Below, piece after piece: positions 36,202-44,580 of a stretch of 64,000 nt of DNA. The DNA is from Pseudomonas sp. ok272. Its GTDB lineage: Bacteria; Pseudomonadota; Gammaproteobacteria; Pseudomonadales; Pseudomonadaceae. Within the stretch, counting starts at the first letter, position 1, and every line of letters starts with the position of its first letter. Made by a program: the position numbers and the translations under genes. The notes beneath the pieces are model-generated. The model ran no database searches and was not told the DNA's origin. It saw only the letters and a list, made by a program, of their open reading frames with translations. The stretch lies in contig NZ_FOCB01000008.1 in assembly GCF_900109995.1 (NCBI RefSeq), forward strand, positions 183,043 to 247,042, in the 5' to 3' direction.

Positions 36202-36661
36202 GTGAAAGGTCGGCGCATGACAGTCGTGGTGTTGTGCGCGAACACAGGCCTGTTGCTTAATTACAGTCGTCTGCTCAAAGCCATTGGCTATTTCACTATC
36301 GGTCTCTGCTCGAATATGCAGTATGTACTGCGCGCACTGGAGCGAGGCCTGCCGTTCGACTATTTCATTTTCGATAACTTTACGTGCAAAAGTCATGACC
36401 GGCATACCTTATTAAGCCTGAGACGCCGAGTCTGCCATGGGCAAGTTTTTACTGGTCAGTGAAATGACCTTCAAGCAGCGGCGTGATTTTTCTCGGTGGG
36501 TCGACGAGCACAGCGTGCCCTTGCTGAATGTCTTGCAACAGCCCGTTCGTGAGGTCGAATTGGCGAGTGTCATGAGCGTCTGTCATGAACCCCGCGTAGG
36601 CGGTGAAGCGCTTACCCAATGGGGCGAGCATCTCAGTACAGATGACTTCAGAAACGCCTGA
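36202..36661 (+). pseudogene. Receiver-domain-like protein broken by a +1 frameshift
   Basis: Two overlapping frames make one CheY-like fold. Frame 1, from GTG 36202 (AGGAGG five bases upstream), reads MTVVVLCANTGLLLNYSRLL and continues to FDYFIFDNF with the usual beta-3 aspartate, then stops at 36462. Frame 2 reads GKFLLVSEMTFKQRRDFSRW and VPLLNVLQQPVREVELASVM, matching beta-4 to alpha-5, and ends at 36661. Skipping one base near 36421 joins them as HTLLSL-DAESAMGKFLL. The acidic pair of beta-1 is missing and the usual Lys-Pro is Gln-Pro, so it would be an atypical receiver even when intact. No output domain is present. Confidence 0.6.
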
Positions 36662-36671
36662 TCAACGTTCT

Positions 36672-37562
36672 TCAATCGAACCTTTCTTCTCGTAGGAAAG
36701 ATCTGCGATCGTCGTTCTGCTCGGCTTTCAGCATCCACTCCGCGCCCACAAGTTTGCCAGGCGGACTCCGCCCCAACACCGTCATCGGATCCTCGAATCC
36801 GTGGACGTAGCCCAGAGCGAACGCTCCGCACTGATAGCCCATAAGGCGCAACAATTCGTCTGGCAGTGTACGAGCAATTTCCAGCGGACAGGACAGGAAC
36901 TGGTTTTCCTCTTGTCGAAGCCAGCCGAGCGCATAAGTCAAGTTGATGGCCGATCGGACTCGGTTGGAGCGATTGGCTCCGCCGCCGTGGTACACCTTTC
37001 CGTCGTAGACGAGCACTGATCCCTTTTCCATCTCCGCTGGATAGCTGGCTGTATGCTTAAACTCGACGCTGCGCCCCGCTCGATGGCTGCCAGGTACGAT
37101 GCGCGTGGCACCCATCTTCTCGGAGTAATCGGTCATCGCCCATAGGGTGTTGCATTGCACGTGATAGTCGTTGGGAAAGGGGTACATGTCCCAGGCTACC
37201 TCGTCTTGATGGAGTGTCTGTGCTTTTGCACCCGGGTGAATGGACACGACCTGCGTGCAATGAATCTGAAACGTCGTAGCGTGAGAGAGAAAACGCCGAG
37301 TGGTATCGAGAATAGTCGGATTGAGGATCAACTCACGCGCCCCTGTAGATCGCGCAATTAGGCCGCCGGTGCGTTTGGTCAGTCTGCCGAGAATGCCGTC
37401 GGACCCGAAGGACGTCACCGCCGTGTAGGGTTCGAGTTCTTCGGCGATGCGATCCATAGTGATGCCGGGCACGAGTTTGTCAATGATGGCGTAGCCGTGC
37501 TCGCGCAAGCACTGCACTACTTCCGATGCTGTAGCGGTGTTGGGAAGGTGAATCAGGGACAT
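36672..37562 (-). CDS. PhyH-family Fe(II)/2-oxoglutarate dioxygenase in the aminoglycoside cluster
   Basis: The 296-residue protein starts MSLIHLPNTATASEVVQCLR; GGAGGA precedes the ATG at 37562. Iron ligands are His118 and Asp120 (LHQDEVAWD) and His192 (VYHGGGANRS); Arg203 is placed to bind 2-oxoglutarate. It belongs to the phytanoyl-CoA dioxygenase family, which includes KanJ, the kanamycin B dioxygenase that oxidises an amino-sugar carbon. It is the last gene of the leftward operon GMC-ACP-like-GT4-PhyH. It could oxidise the product (KanJ-like) or replace the missing amino-inosose dehydrogenase; both are inference. No terminator follows. Confidence 0.85.
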   Translation of the reverse strand: MSLIHLPNTATASEVVQCLREHGYAIIDKLVPGITMDRIAEELEPYTAVTSFGSDGILGRLTKRTGGLIARSTGARELILNPTILDTTRRFLSHATTFQIHCTQVVSIHPGAKAQTLHQDEVAWDMYPFPNDYHVQCNTLWAMTDYSEKMGATRIVPGSHRAGRSVEFKHTASYPAEMEKGSVLVYDGKVYHGGGANRSNRVRSAINLTYALGWLRQEENQFLSCPLEIARTLPDELLRLMGYQCGAFALGYVHGFEDPMTVLGRSPPGKLVGAEWMLKAEQNDDRRSFLREERFD

Positions 37563-37637
37563 AGAGAATCCTCCATGGCAGGTCGTTTTCCGTTGGGCAA
37601 ACCGTTGCCGATGCCGCGCAGTTATTCGCTGGGGCAC

Positions 37638-38873
37638 TCACGGTCTGACAGGTTTCGTAGAGTCGATTAGCGCTAACTGGTATAGATAAATGATTCGGGC
37701 GCCCATTACGGATGGGGCATAACGTTGTACAACGTAGGCACGCAACCGAGCCGGATCGATACTCTGCTGATGGTTCCCGGCCAGCACCGCCTTGACTCGT
37801 GCTATCAGCGCGGAGGTATCCTCTGATGCGATCAGCAGGTCAGGAGTAATGCCCCGCAAAATTTCCGTAAGGCCGCCTACGGCAAAAGCTACTACCGGGA
37901 CGCCGGTAGCCAGCGCTTCAATGCTGACTCCTCCGAACTCTTCATACGCTGATGGCATCACGATCAGGCGGCAGGCCGCTATCGCCAGGGGGATTTCGTG
38001 ATTCGGGATGAAGCCTGTAACCGTCACCCAGTCCTGCAATCCGGCCTTGTCAATTGCGTACCGCAGCCGATCCCGTTGTGTCCCGTCGCCAACGATCAGC
38101 AACTCACACTCTTGCTCGCGAAGTGCTTGAGCGAGCGGGATGAGATGTTGCCATCCCTTTTCTTTCGCGATACGGCCGACAAAACCTACCGTTTGCCGCC
38201 GTAGATTATGATGTTTGCGGAACGCAACTACGTCTTCTTGCAGGGACGGCGCAAATTGTGTGGTGTCGACTACGTCGGGAACGATCTCGACATGATGAGC
38301 ATCGCGTGTGAGTTGGGAGGCGGTTCGTTGGGTTAGGGCGACTACCGCGAAGGCCGTGCGCACTGCTTTGCGTTCCAGCCACCGGGCCAGGCCGTGCTGA
38401 AGTATGTCCAGCCGGGAATGCGGCGTGTAGACCGCGAGACGAGAGCAGTGCACCGTCAGGATCAACGGGCATCGTAGCAATCGAGGCGCTAAACAAGCGA
38501 CCAGCAGCGCCGGAATTTGCCCGTCGAGATGCGCGTGAACGATATCGAAATCATGCTTACGCCCTTTTCGGAGCAGTGCACACAGTGTTGCCATCGCCCA
38601 CGACTGTGCTAGACCCATCAAACCACTGAATTCGGACCGTATCTTCGGCATAGGTAGTAGCATGCGCTCGACCCACAGAAGCGGAATCAGCTGTCGCAGC
38701 TTGGGCAGTCCGGGGAACCCGATGGTCATGACATGTTGATGGATACCTTCCTGAGCAAGCCAAACTGCTTGTCGCCAGGTCTGAATCTGCATGCCTCCTA
38801 CCGAGTCGTACGCCGCTGGCCACGAGTCAGCATCTGGATGATGGAAAAAAGGTGTCAGCTTCAAAACTTTCAT
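37638..38873 (-). CDS. btrM-like: GT4 glycosyltransferase, 2-deoxystreptamine N-acetylglucosaminyltransferase-like
   Basis: The 411-residue protein starts MKVLKLTPFFHHPDADSWPA. It has a GT-B fold: N-domain with SVGGMQIQ (residues 24-31), HAHLDGQIPAL (114-124) and TVHCSRLAVYTP (140-151); C-domain with GFVGRIAKEKGW (230-241), VGDGTQRDRL, and the EX7E motif Glu311-Glu319 (YEEFGGVSIEAL). From memory the N-terminal motifs closely match BtrM, NeoM and KanM1, which add GlcNAc from UDP-GlcNAc to 2-deoxystreptamine to give 2'-N-acetylparomamine. The deacetylase for that product is encoded at 45825. MshA-like glycosyltransferases are the nearest alternative. Confidence 0.85.
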   Translation of the reverse strand: MKVLKLTPFFHHPDADSWPAAYDSVGGMQIQTWRQAVWLAQEGIHQHVMTIGFPGLPKLRQLIPLLWVERMLLPMPKIRSEFSGLMGLAQSWAMATLCALLRKGRKHDFDIVHAHLDGQIPALLVACLAPRLLRCPLILTVHCSRLAVYTPHSRLDILQHGLARWLERKAVRTAFAVVALTQRTASQLTRDAHHVEIVPDVVDTTQFAPSLQEDVVAFRKHHNLRRQTVGFVGRIAKEKGWQHLIPLAQALREQECELLIVGDGTQRDRLRYAIDKAGLQDWVTVTGFIPNHEIPLAIAACRLIVMPSAYEEFGGVSIEALATGVPVVAFAVGGLTEILRGITPDLLIASEDTSALIARVKAVLAGNHQQSIDPARLRAYVVQRYAPSVMGARIIYLYQLALIDSTKPVRP

Positions 38874-38932
38874 AGGAGTTAGGCCTTTGGTAAATGAATT
38901 AGGGCCGAGGGCTATTCGAGAGTGCAGAGAGC

Positions 38933-39193
38933 TCAGGTGACGATGTCGTCTGTTAGCCTGGTGTGCAGCAAAAGCATCAACGCGTCGATGGAGAAAGCTC
39001 GCTCAACGGAGGTCAACATACCGGTCTGGATGTCGAGTGTTGCTTCCAGTCGGCTGAAAACCTGCTCCCAGTCACGTGTATTCAATTCAACCCTATCGAG
39101 GGCCGAAACATTTTTAGGGGTTTCGCCAGTCACATTGCAGATCGTGTAAATGACGAGTTGGTGAATGAAGTGGGGTGTCATATCTGTGGTCAT
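38933..39193 (-). CDS. Small acyl-carrier-like protein without the attachment serine
   Basis: The 86-residue, all-helical protein starts MTTDMTPHFIHQLVIYTICN. The spacing of hydrophobic residues resembles a carrier protein: helix 1 (FIHQLVIYTICNVTGE), then ALDRVELNTRDWEQVFSRLE in place of the DSL region and helix 2, then FSIDALMLLLHTRL as helix 4. The phosphopantetheine serine is absent; NTRDW occupies that place. It lies 14 bp after the GMC gene and 59 bp before the glycosyltransferase, so it belongs to the operon. The fold is a guess; the role is unknown. Confidence 0.6.
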   Translation of the reverse strand: MTTDMTPHFIHQLVIYTICNVTGETPKNVSALDRVELNTRDWEQVFSRLEATLDIQTGMLTSVERAFSIDALMLLLHTRLTDDIVT

Positions 39194-39207
39194 CTTCTGA
39201 TTGAACT

Positions 39208-40818
39208 TCAGTTAGCTATGGGCTGTTGTGCTGGCGAGGCGCTTGCATGACGCTTTGCGTTGCGGGCGATCTGGCGAGCAATTCTCAAAGCATTGGCCTG
39301 GATCGTCAGAGTGGGATTCACTCCGCCGGGGTAGGGCATGTAGCTACCGTCCGCAACGTAGACGTTATCCAGCGAATGGAGCTTGCCATCCCGATCCACC
39401 ACAGACGTTCGCGGATCGTCACCAGCGCGACAGGTGCCGTGTAGGTGAGTGCTGCCCATCGCGAAATTCGAGGCTTCATGTTGGATATCCCGCGCGCCGG
39501 AGGCCCTGAGCCAATCGGCTGAGCGCTCCACCATATAACCTAGGCGTGCTAGATCCTGTGGATTCGTTGTGTAGTCGATCATCAAGCGCGGCAGTCCCCA
39601 TGAGTCCGTACTACTGGAAAGTCGGATCCGATTCCCGAGAGACGGATGGTCAGCAATAACGGTTTCTACGCGTAATACCAGGCCATCACCTTGCAGAAGG
39701 CTCCAGTCGTCGTGCTTGGCTTCATAGATCAGTCCGCCGACACCGGTCGGACAGCGCTCGTCCAGATAATGGTCAAGCGTGCAGACCGTCGAAAACGGAC
39801 CCCGATAACCTATTAGATGATCGTCGATTTGTTGCCGGCCAAGATGCACCGCGCCCTGGGAATACTCGCTGAGCTTCATGCAAAGACCCCTACCGACTAT
39901 ATCGTGCTCATTTCCAAGCCCCCTTGGCGCATAAGGTGTGATTGAGCGCAGCAGGAGCGCTGCCGTTTGAATTGCATTGCAAGCCAACACAAAACAGTGC
40001 CCACGGATGGAACGAACTTGACCAGTTGCGGTGTCCATGCATCGCACTGTGCTGACGCAATCGTATTTTTCTTGCATTAGCGCGATAGCCTTCACGCCGG
40101 TCAACAGCAGCAGGTTGGGCATATCGGCCAATGGACCGAGCCAAGAAGTCACTACATCGCGCTTGGCGCCGCGCGTGCATTGTGCCGTTATACATAAGGA
40201 GCAGTGGTCGCAGAGGTTGCGGTCGATCGCAACAGGAGTCGGGCGGGGTGATAGACCAAGCCGAAGGGCTCCCTCCCAAAGATGTTCCGCGGGCAGGCTC
40301 AGTGTATTTGGAGCTTTTCTTCGGCTGCACTCAAACCCAGCGTGGTCGATGGATAGAATCGACTCTATCTCATTGTAAAAAGGAGCGAGATCGGAAGCGC
40401 CGATAGGCCATTTCACGGGCAAACCCTCGACACGAATACGATCGCTGGGGTCGAAATCGAACTCTGTGTACCGAAACGAGGCGCCGCCATAGAAAACCGT
40501 ACCGCCACCAAGATTGCGTGTGCTCCATGGCCATCCACGTAGATTCCATCCTTGTTCGGAATTACCAGCCAATGCATGTTCGGCATGCGCGTCAACGTCC
40601 GCATTCTTCGCGCTGGACTTGAGTCTTGCACCCTCCTCCAGCAAGAGGGTGCGAAGTCCGGCCCGAACGAAGGTGTCTGTAGCAACCGCACCAGCAGCCC
40701 CGCTACCAATGATGACAACGTCGAAAGGATCATCCTGTAGGGTGTTTGACCGTAGTCCATACATATGGGATGTACCAAGCGGACGGTCTTCGATGTATTG
40801 ATCTAATGAATGAGTCAT
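39208..40818 (-). CDS. btrQ-like: GMC-family FAD oxidoreductase, paromamine 6'-dehydrogenase-like
   Basis: The 536-residue protein starts MTHSLDQYIEDRPLGTSHMY. The FAD dinucleotide motif GSGAAGAVA is at residues 38-46. The GMC C-terminus has STHLHGTCRAGDDP and GGVNPTLTIQANA, with the active-site His and Asn. A cysteine run (LCDHCSLCITAQCTRG, pattern CX2CX2CX4C) lies near residue 205. In butirosin and neomycin pathways BtrQ/Neo11, also GMC proteins, oxidise the 6'-hydroxyl of paromamine before amination. It is the first gene of the leftward operon, divergent from the inosose synthase. Confidence 0.85.
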   Translation of the reverse strand: MTHSLDQYIEDRPLGTSHMYGLRSNTLQDDPFDVVIIGSGAAGAVATDTFVRAGLRTLLLEEGARLKSSAKNADVDAHAEHALAGNSEQGWNLRGWPWSTRNLGGGTVFYGGASFRYTEFDFDPSDRIRVEGLPVKWPIGASDLAPFYNEIESILSIDHAGFECSRRKAPNTLSLPAEHLWEGALRLGLSPRPTPVAIDRNLCDHCSLCITAQCTRGAKRDVVTSWLGPLADMPNLLLLTGVKAIALMQEKYDCVSTVRCMDTATGQVRSIRGHCFVLACNAIQTAALLLRSITPYAPRGLGNEHDIVGRGLCMKLSEYSQGAVHLGRQQIDDHLIGYRGPFSTVCTLDHYLDERCPTGVGGLIYEAKHDDWSLLQGDGLVLRVETVIADHPSLGNRIRLSSSTDSWGLPRLMIDYTTNPQDLARLGYMVERSADWLRASGARDIQHEASNFAMGSTHLHGTCRAGDDPRTSVVDRDGKLHSLDNVYVADGSYMPYPGGVNPTLTIQANALRIARQIARNAKRHASASPAQQPIAN

Positions 40819-41199
40819 TGTTAATAATCGCTCTCTGGCATGGTTGCATGGAGGCGCTCAGTGAAGATGCCTCGAAATCTTTATCGAATTCATTAAACCA
40901 ATAAGCTATAAGCGCGTAGTTATCGGCTTAGGTGATAGTGCATTCAGAATGTCTCGAGTGTTTTGTCGATGGGAAGAAAATTATGCTCATAAAAAGCACG
41001 CTGTATTCGTCTGATTCAACTAACCATAGCAGAGGGTTCAGCGCGGAAAGATAAATATCTCAAATTTAATTTTTATGTAAGGCGAGGGTGTAGTACGCCT
41101 CCTGAAGCTTTGTAGGTCTGTTCTTTATCGATGTTTCAGGGCTTTTCTGGCATCATATATGCTCAAGTCGCATAAATTGTAACGTGCCAGCTTCATCTG

Positions 41200-41228
41200 T
41201 TGACGGTGCCAAAAATTCACTATATTTA
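41200..41228 (+). promoter_or_regulatory. Candidate sigma-70 promoter for the rightward operon
   Basis: TTGACG at 41200-41205 and TATTTA at 41223-41228 are 17 bases apart. They lie about 245 bp upstream of the 2-deoxy-scyllo-inosose synthase start. Confidence 0.35.
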
Positions 41229-41285
41229 TATTTCCAGTGGTCGGGTTTAGTTCGGCGCGATGCACATGGAATGAAGAAGCGGGAT

Positions 41286-41315
41286 TTGTTTAATTAAACT
41301 TGGTTTTCTTATATA
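41286..41315 (+). promoter_or_regulatory. Second candidate promoter with a palindrome across its -35
   Basis: TTGTTT at 41286-41291 and TATATA at 41310-41315 are 18 bases apart. The perfect 12-base palindrome GTTTAATTAAAC (41288-41299) overlaps the -35 box, a layout that suits a repressor or activator site. Confidence 0.35.
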
Positions 41316-41473
41316 AGGCGCGCTTGCCGTATGGGTATGATCGGCGAGTTGGTGCTCCGTGATGTCTTGTGTTTAGTGGCCGGGCAAAGCAGATGCCGTT
41401 GGCCGTGGTTGACTGACGAGGAGGAGACGAGTGCCTTGTTGCCATAAATCCTTTACATAACAGAGAGAGTCTT

Positions 41474-42619
41474 ATGCGTAACATGCGACTTCAATTCGAA
41501 GATGAGTGTTATCCGGTCTGGATTGGTGCTCGATGCCTGGATGAGATCATATCGAAATTGCGTGAGCTCAGCGCGTCAAGCTATCACTTGATTACCGATA
41601 GAACAGTCAGTCAGTTGCATGCGGGCGTATTGTATGAGCAACTTTCTGCTCAAACTATTGCTAGTCTTTGGGTCGTCGACAATGGCGAATTATTCAAATC
41701 CTTGGGAACTGTTGAGTATCTTGCGCAGGAAATGGTGCTGGGCGGCATCGACCGGGGCAGCGTGATTGTTGCAGTGGGTGGCGGAGTTGTCGGAAATATT
41801 GCGGGACTTGTAGCCGCATTGCTGTTTCGCGGCATTCGTTTCGTACATGTGCCGACAACATTAATTGCGGCGGCGGATTCAGTGGGTTCACTCAAGCAGG
41901 CAGTGAATCTTTCTGTAGGTAAAAACCTGCTGGGCTGTTTTCACAAGCCTACGGCTGTTTTGATTGATATTGACTTCCTGCGGACATTGCCAGCGACGCA
42001 GGTCCGGTCTGGCATGTACGAGATCATCAAGAACGCATTGACCGTTGCCACCGAAAACATTCCGCTGCTCGAAAGTGGATTGAAGCAGGACGCAAATTAT
42101 TCTGATACGGAGCTCATGGTCATTGTCGAGGTAGGTTTGCTTGCAAAGCAAAAGGTGATGGAAGCCGACAAGTGCGAGCGGAAAGAGGCCCTTGTGTTCG
42201 AGTATGGCCACACGGTCGGCCACGCAATAGAACTGGCTGCTGAGGGGAGAGTACCGCATGGTGAAGCCGTCGGCCTCGGAATGATCGTGGCAGCGGAAGC
42301 TGCCAGTCGCTTAGGGCGGCTGAGCGAAGCAGACCGGAGTCTTCATTATCGGCTACTCACACGTAACGGGCTGACAGTTCGGTTGCCGGTCGGAGTTACT
42401 GTCGCCGCAGTGATGACGCTGCTGCGTCTGGACAACAAGCGAGGTTATGTCTGCGCTCGTCCTGACCAAGTTGCCATGATCTTGCTTGACGGCCTGGGAG
42501 TTCCGGCCGGACCGGTCGGTAGACCTTTGATACTGGTTGACGCCTCGCTAATTCAGTCTTGCATTGAGGATTGCCTAACGGGGATCAAGGAGATTGCTGT
42601 CGAGGAAAGTTGTAAGTGA
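41474..42619 (+). CDS. btrC-like: 2-deoxy-scyllo-inosose synthase
   Basis: The 381-residue protein starts MRNMRLQFEDECYPVWIGAR; AGAGAG precedes the ATG. It is a sugar phosphate cyclase that turns glucose 6-phosphate into 2-deoxy-scyllo-inosose, the first step to 2-deoxystreptamine. NAD site: AVGGGVVGNIAG (100-111). Metal ligands: Glu183 (GMYEIIKN), His246 (FEYGHTVGHAIE) and His262 (PHGEAVGLGM). Lys141 in SLKQAVNL and DNKRGY near the end match BtrC as I remember it, and differ from 3-dehydroquinate synthase. The BtrC-like size, the shared motifs and the surrounding aminoglycoside genes make AroB unlikely. It leads a seven-gene rightward operon. Confidence 0.9.
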   Translation: MRNMRLQFEDECYPVWIGARCLDEIISKLRELSASSYHLITDRTVSQLHAGVLYEQLSAQTIASLWVVDNGELFKSLGTVEYLAQEMVLGGIDRGSVIVAVGGGVVGNIAGLVAALLFRGIRFVHVPTTLIAAADSVGSLKQAVNLSVGKNLLGCFHKPTAVLIDIDFLRTLPATQVRSGMYEIIKNALTVATENIPLLESGLKQDANYSDTELMVIVEVGLLAKQKVMEADKCERKEALVFEYGHTVGHAIELAAEGRVPHGEAVGLGMIVAAEAASRLGRLSEADRSLHYRLLTRNGLTVRLPVGVTVAAVMTLLRLDNKRGYVCARPDQVAMILLDGLGVPAGPVGRPLILVDASLIQSCIEDCLTGIKEIAVEESCK

Positions 42620-42722
42620 CAAGTTCGCTTTTCATGCCCGGGCCCATGGCGGGCTGGCTGATCTCTAACTCTTCGGTGTTTCGCGATCGACGCACCATTG
42701 GATCTAGGTAAGTGCGATAACG

Positions 42723-44579
42723 ATGAACGACCTTCTTGTTAACCAGCCTGTCCAGGCAGCCTCTATGGGGCTGATGCACATTAATATTGGTCGAGTACTG
42801 AGTCACTTGCGTACCGCAGCCGCCCCAGAACCCATTGACCGATATCTGGTGGCTTGCGCTGGCGTGCAATTCTGGGCAGACCTGCTTGCTGTGGGAAAAC
42901 TGAACGGAGTGCTTGGCGATACGACGATGGAAGAACTCGAAGAGCAGCTTCGCCGCGCTGAATGCGAAGCCGATTGTGTCGCGCAGGTGATGCTGGGGCG
43001 GGTAGAGGCTGCGTCCGAAGACATCGATCACCTCACATCTGCGAGTGTGAGTGTCGCGCTCCATGCAGACTCATCACCCGATTTTCTGAGCAAAGTGCTC
43101 CACCTGCCAATGCCGGAGTGCTGCGGCTACGACCTTGCCGATCTCACGTTGATTGCCGGCGACGTCGACCGATTGATCGCGCAGGTGAGCCTTGAACGGG
43201 CCTTCCTGATTGTAGGGGTCCGCACCGGCGGAACATACCTTGCTCCGCTCTGGAAGGCAGTGTTGACTGAGTTGGGTGCCGCAGATGTGCATTGGTGCAC
43301 GGTGCGGCCGCGAGAAGGATGCGTGATGTCTGATGGCTTGGAAACTGCTCGGGCCTGGTTGGAGCATCAGTTTGCTCCCGTGATCGTGGTGGTGGATGAT
43401 CGGCCAGATACCGGGGCCACCATGGAACGTGTAGCTGCGCGGTTGCGCGAGCCCAGCGCCGATCTATGGTTCTCGAGCGTCGGAAGGCTTTGGCATGGCA
43501 TGACGGCTCATCCGCAGCCATCACACCCAATGGCTTACGTGAATCGCGACGCGCGTGCACCACGGCTTTGGGAATGCTTGCTACCTGAAGAACAGCCTGA
43601 ATTCATCGCACGACTGCAGGACACAGCGGGCATACCTTCGTTCCCTGCTCAGGCGCGACTGCATTTCCGGTGTCCACAAGGTGAGGTGCGTTACGGGTTC
43701 GGTCGCGCCTGGCTCCCGTGGAACGATCCGCGGATTTTGATTGGTTATCGGCCTTTGGTGAACCCACACAAGACGCCGATCGAAATTCTCGGACCTGATG
43801 GTGGGGCGCTGTTACATCTGCGTTTCATCGGTGATGGCGTGTTCGGTCGTGCGGAGTTCGAGCGCGTGCGGAGGATGGGAGCTACGGGTGCAGCCTGGCT
43901 CGTTGACGGTTATGCCATCACGGTCGACATTGGGGCTAAACGATCATTCCAGGAGCAGTTTCACGCCGCGAGCCAGCCGAGACGAGCCGACTTACTGCTT
44001 CAAGTGGCGAAGTGGCTGGCTATTCCTGCATGGGAAACCATTGCCCATACACACCACAGCCCTGTGGTAATGGCACTTGACCCGCGCTGGTCGGCAATGG
44101 CAGATACGATGCGAAAACGCTGCGGTTGCGATCCGCTGCATGAGATATCTGAGCCATTGAGCGCATTTCTAACGGAGCCGGTACCGTGGCCGGGACGGGC
44201 GGGCAGGGCGTTCCGCTCATCGTTGCGTTATGGCAGTGGCGGTTGGCATTGGCAGGTTGACCAGCACGGAACGCTTCATCGCTTTCAACTGGAAGCTAAC
44301 TGGGGCGACATTAGCTTTCCTGAGCTGGAGTTGGCAGCTTTCATTCTCGAAAATCGCCTGGCGATCGAAGACGCTGGGCAGCTCGTATCACTGTGCGGTC
44401 TTGCCTGGTCGAGCGTCCGGGAGAGCTTTTCGCTAGCTGCGCTCATGATCGTCGAGTCTAGGATACGCAGCGTGAGAGTACCCAGCGACACTGGACGCAT
44501 CACCCTCTGCGAAGATTTCCATCAATTGATCAGAACCACTTCCGAGTTGGCCGAGATCGACGCTCCTTCCTGGAAATGA
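42723..44579 (+). CDS. btrL-like: Phosphoribosyltransferase-domain protein, possible aminoglycoside O-phosphoribosyltransferase
   Basis: The 618-residue protein starts MNDLLVNQPVQAASMGLMHI. A type I phosphoribosyltransferase core spans about 155-260: a loop-I-like VGVRTGGTYLAP (164-175) and the PRPP motif VVVDDRPDTGAT (222-233). The remaining 350 residues, with a WLPWNDPRILIGY segment and a possible kinase-like stretch, are not recognised. In butirosin synthesis BtrL puts 5-phosphoribose from PRPP on neamine and BtrP removes the phosphate. A similar role, giving a ribostamycin-type product, is inferred here. The upstream gap is 103 bp; the next gene starts 1 bp after the stop codon. Confidence 0.7.
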   Translation: MNDLLVNQPVQAASMGLMHINIGRVLSHLRTAAAPEPIDRYLVACAGVQFWADLLAVGKLNGVLGDTTMEELEEQLRRAECEADCVAQVMLGRVEAASEDIDHLTSASVSVALHADSSPDFLSKVLHLPMPECCGYDLADLTLIAGDVDRLIAQVSLERAFLIVGVRTGGTYLAPLWKAVLTELGAADVHWCTVRPREGCVMSDGLETARAWLEHQFAPVIVVVDDRPDTGATMERVAARLREPSADLWFSSVGRLWHGMTAHPQPSHPMAYVNRDARAPRLWECLLPEEQPEFIARLQDTAGIPSFPAQARLHFRCPQGEVRYGFGRAWLPWNDPRILIGYRPLVNPHKTPIEILGPDGGALLHLRFIGDGVFGRAEFERVRRMGATGAAWLVDGYAITVDIGAKRSFQEQFHAASQPRRADLLLQVAKWLAIPAWETIAHTHHSPVVMALDPRWSAMADTMRKRCGCDPLHEISEPLSAFLTEPVPWPGRAGRAFRSSLRYGSGGWHWQVDQHGTLHRFQLEANWGDISFPELELAAFILENRLAIEDAGQLVSLCGLAWSSVRESFSLAALMIVESRIRSVRVPSDTGRITLCEDFHQLIRTTSELAEIDAPSWK

Positions 44580-44580
44580 C

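Larger units (their letters stand above)
40819..41473. promoter_or_regulatory. Divergent control region of the aminoglycoside cluster
   Basis: These 655 bp separate the two oppositely transcribed operons and contain no supported gene. The sequence is clearly AT-richer than its surroundings. It should carry promoters for the GMC operon (leftward) and the inosose synthase operon (rightward). No regulator gene lies inside the cluster, so control must come from elsewhere. Confidence 0.65.

Noticed and set aside
41474..42619. 3-dehydroquinate synthase (AroB)
   Set aside because: The fold is shared, but the detailed motifs (SLKQAVNL, DNKRGY), the length and the neighbours fit 2-deoxy-scyllo-inosose synthase. 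A housekeeping aroB would not be expected here.
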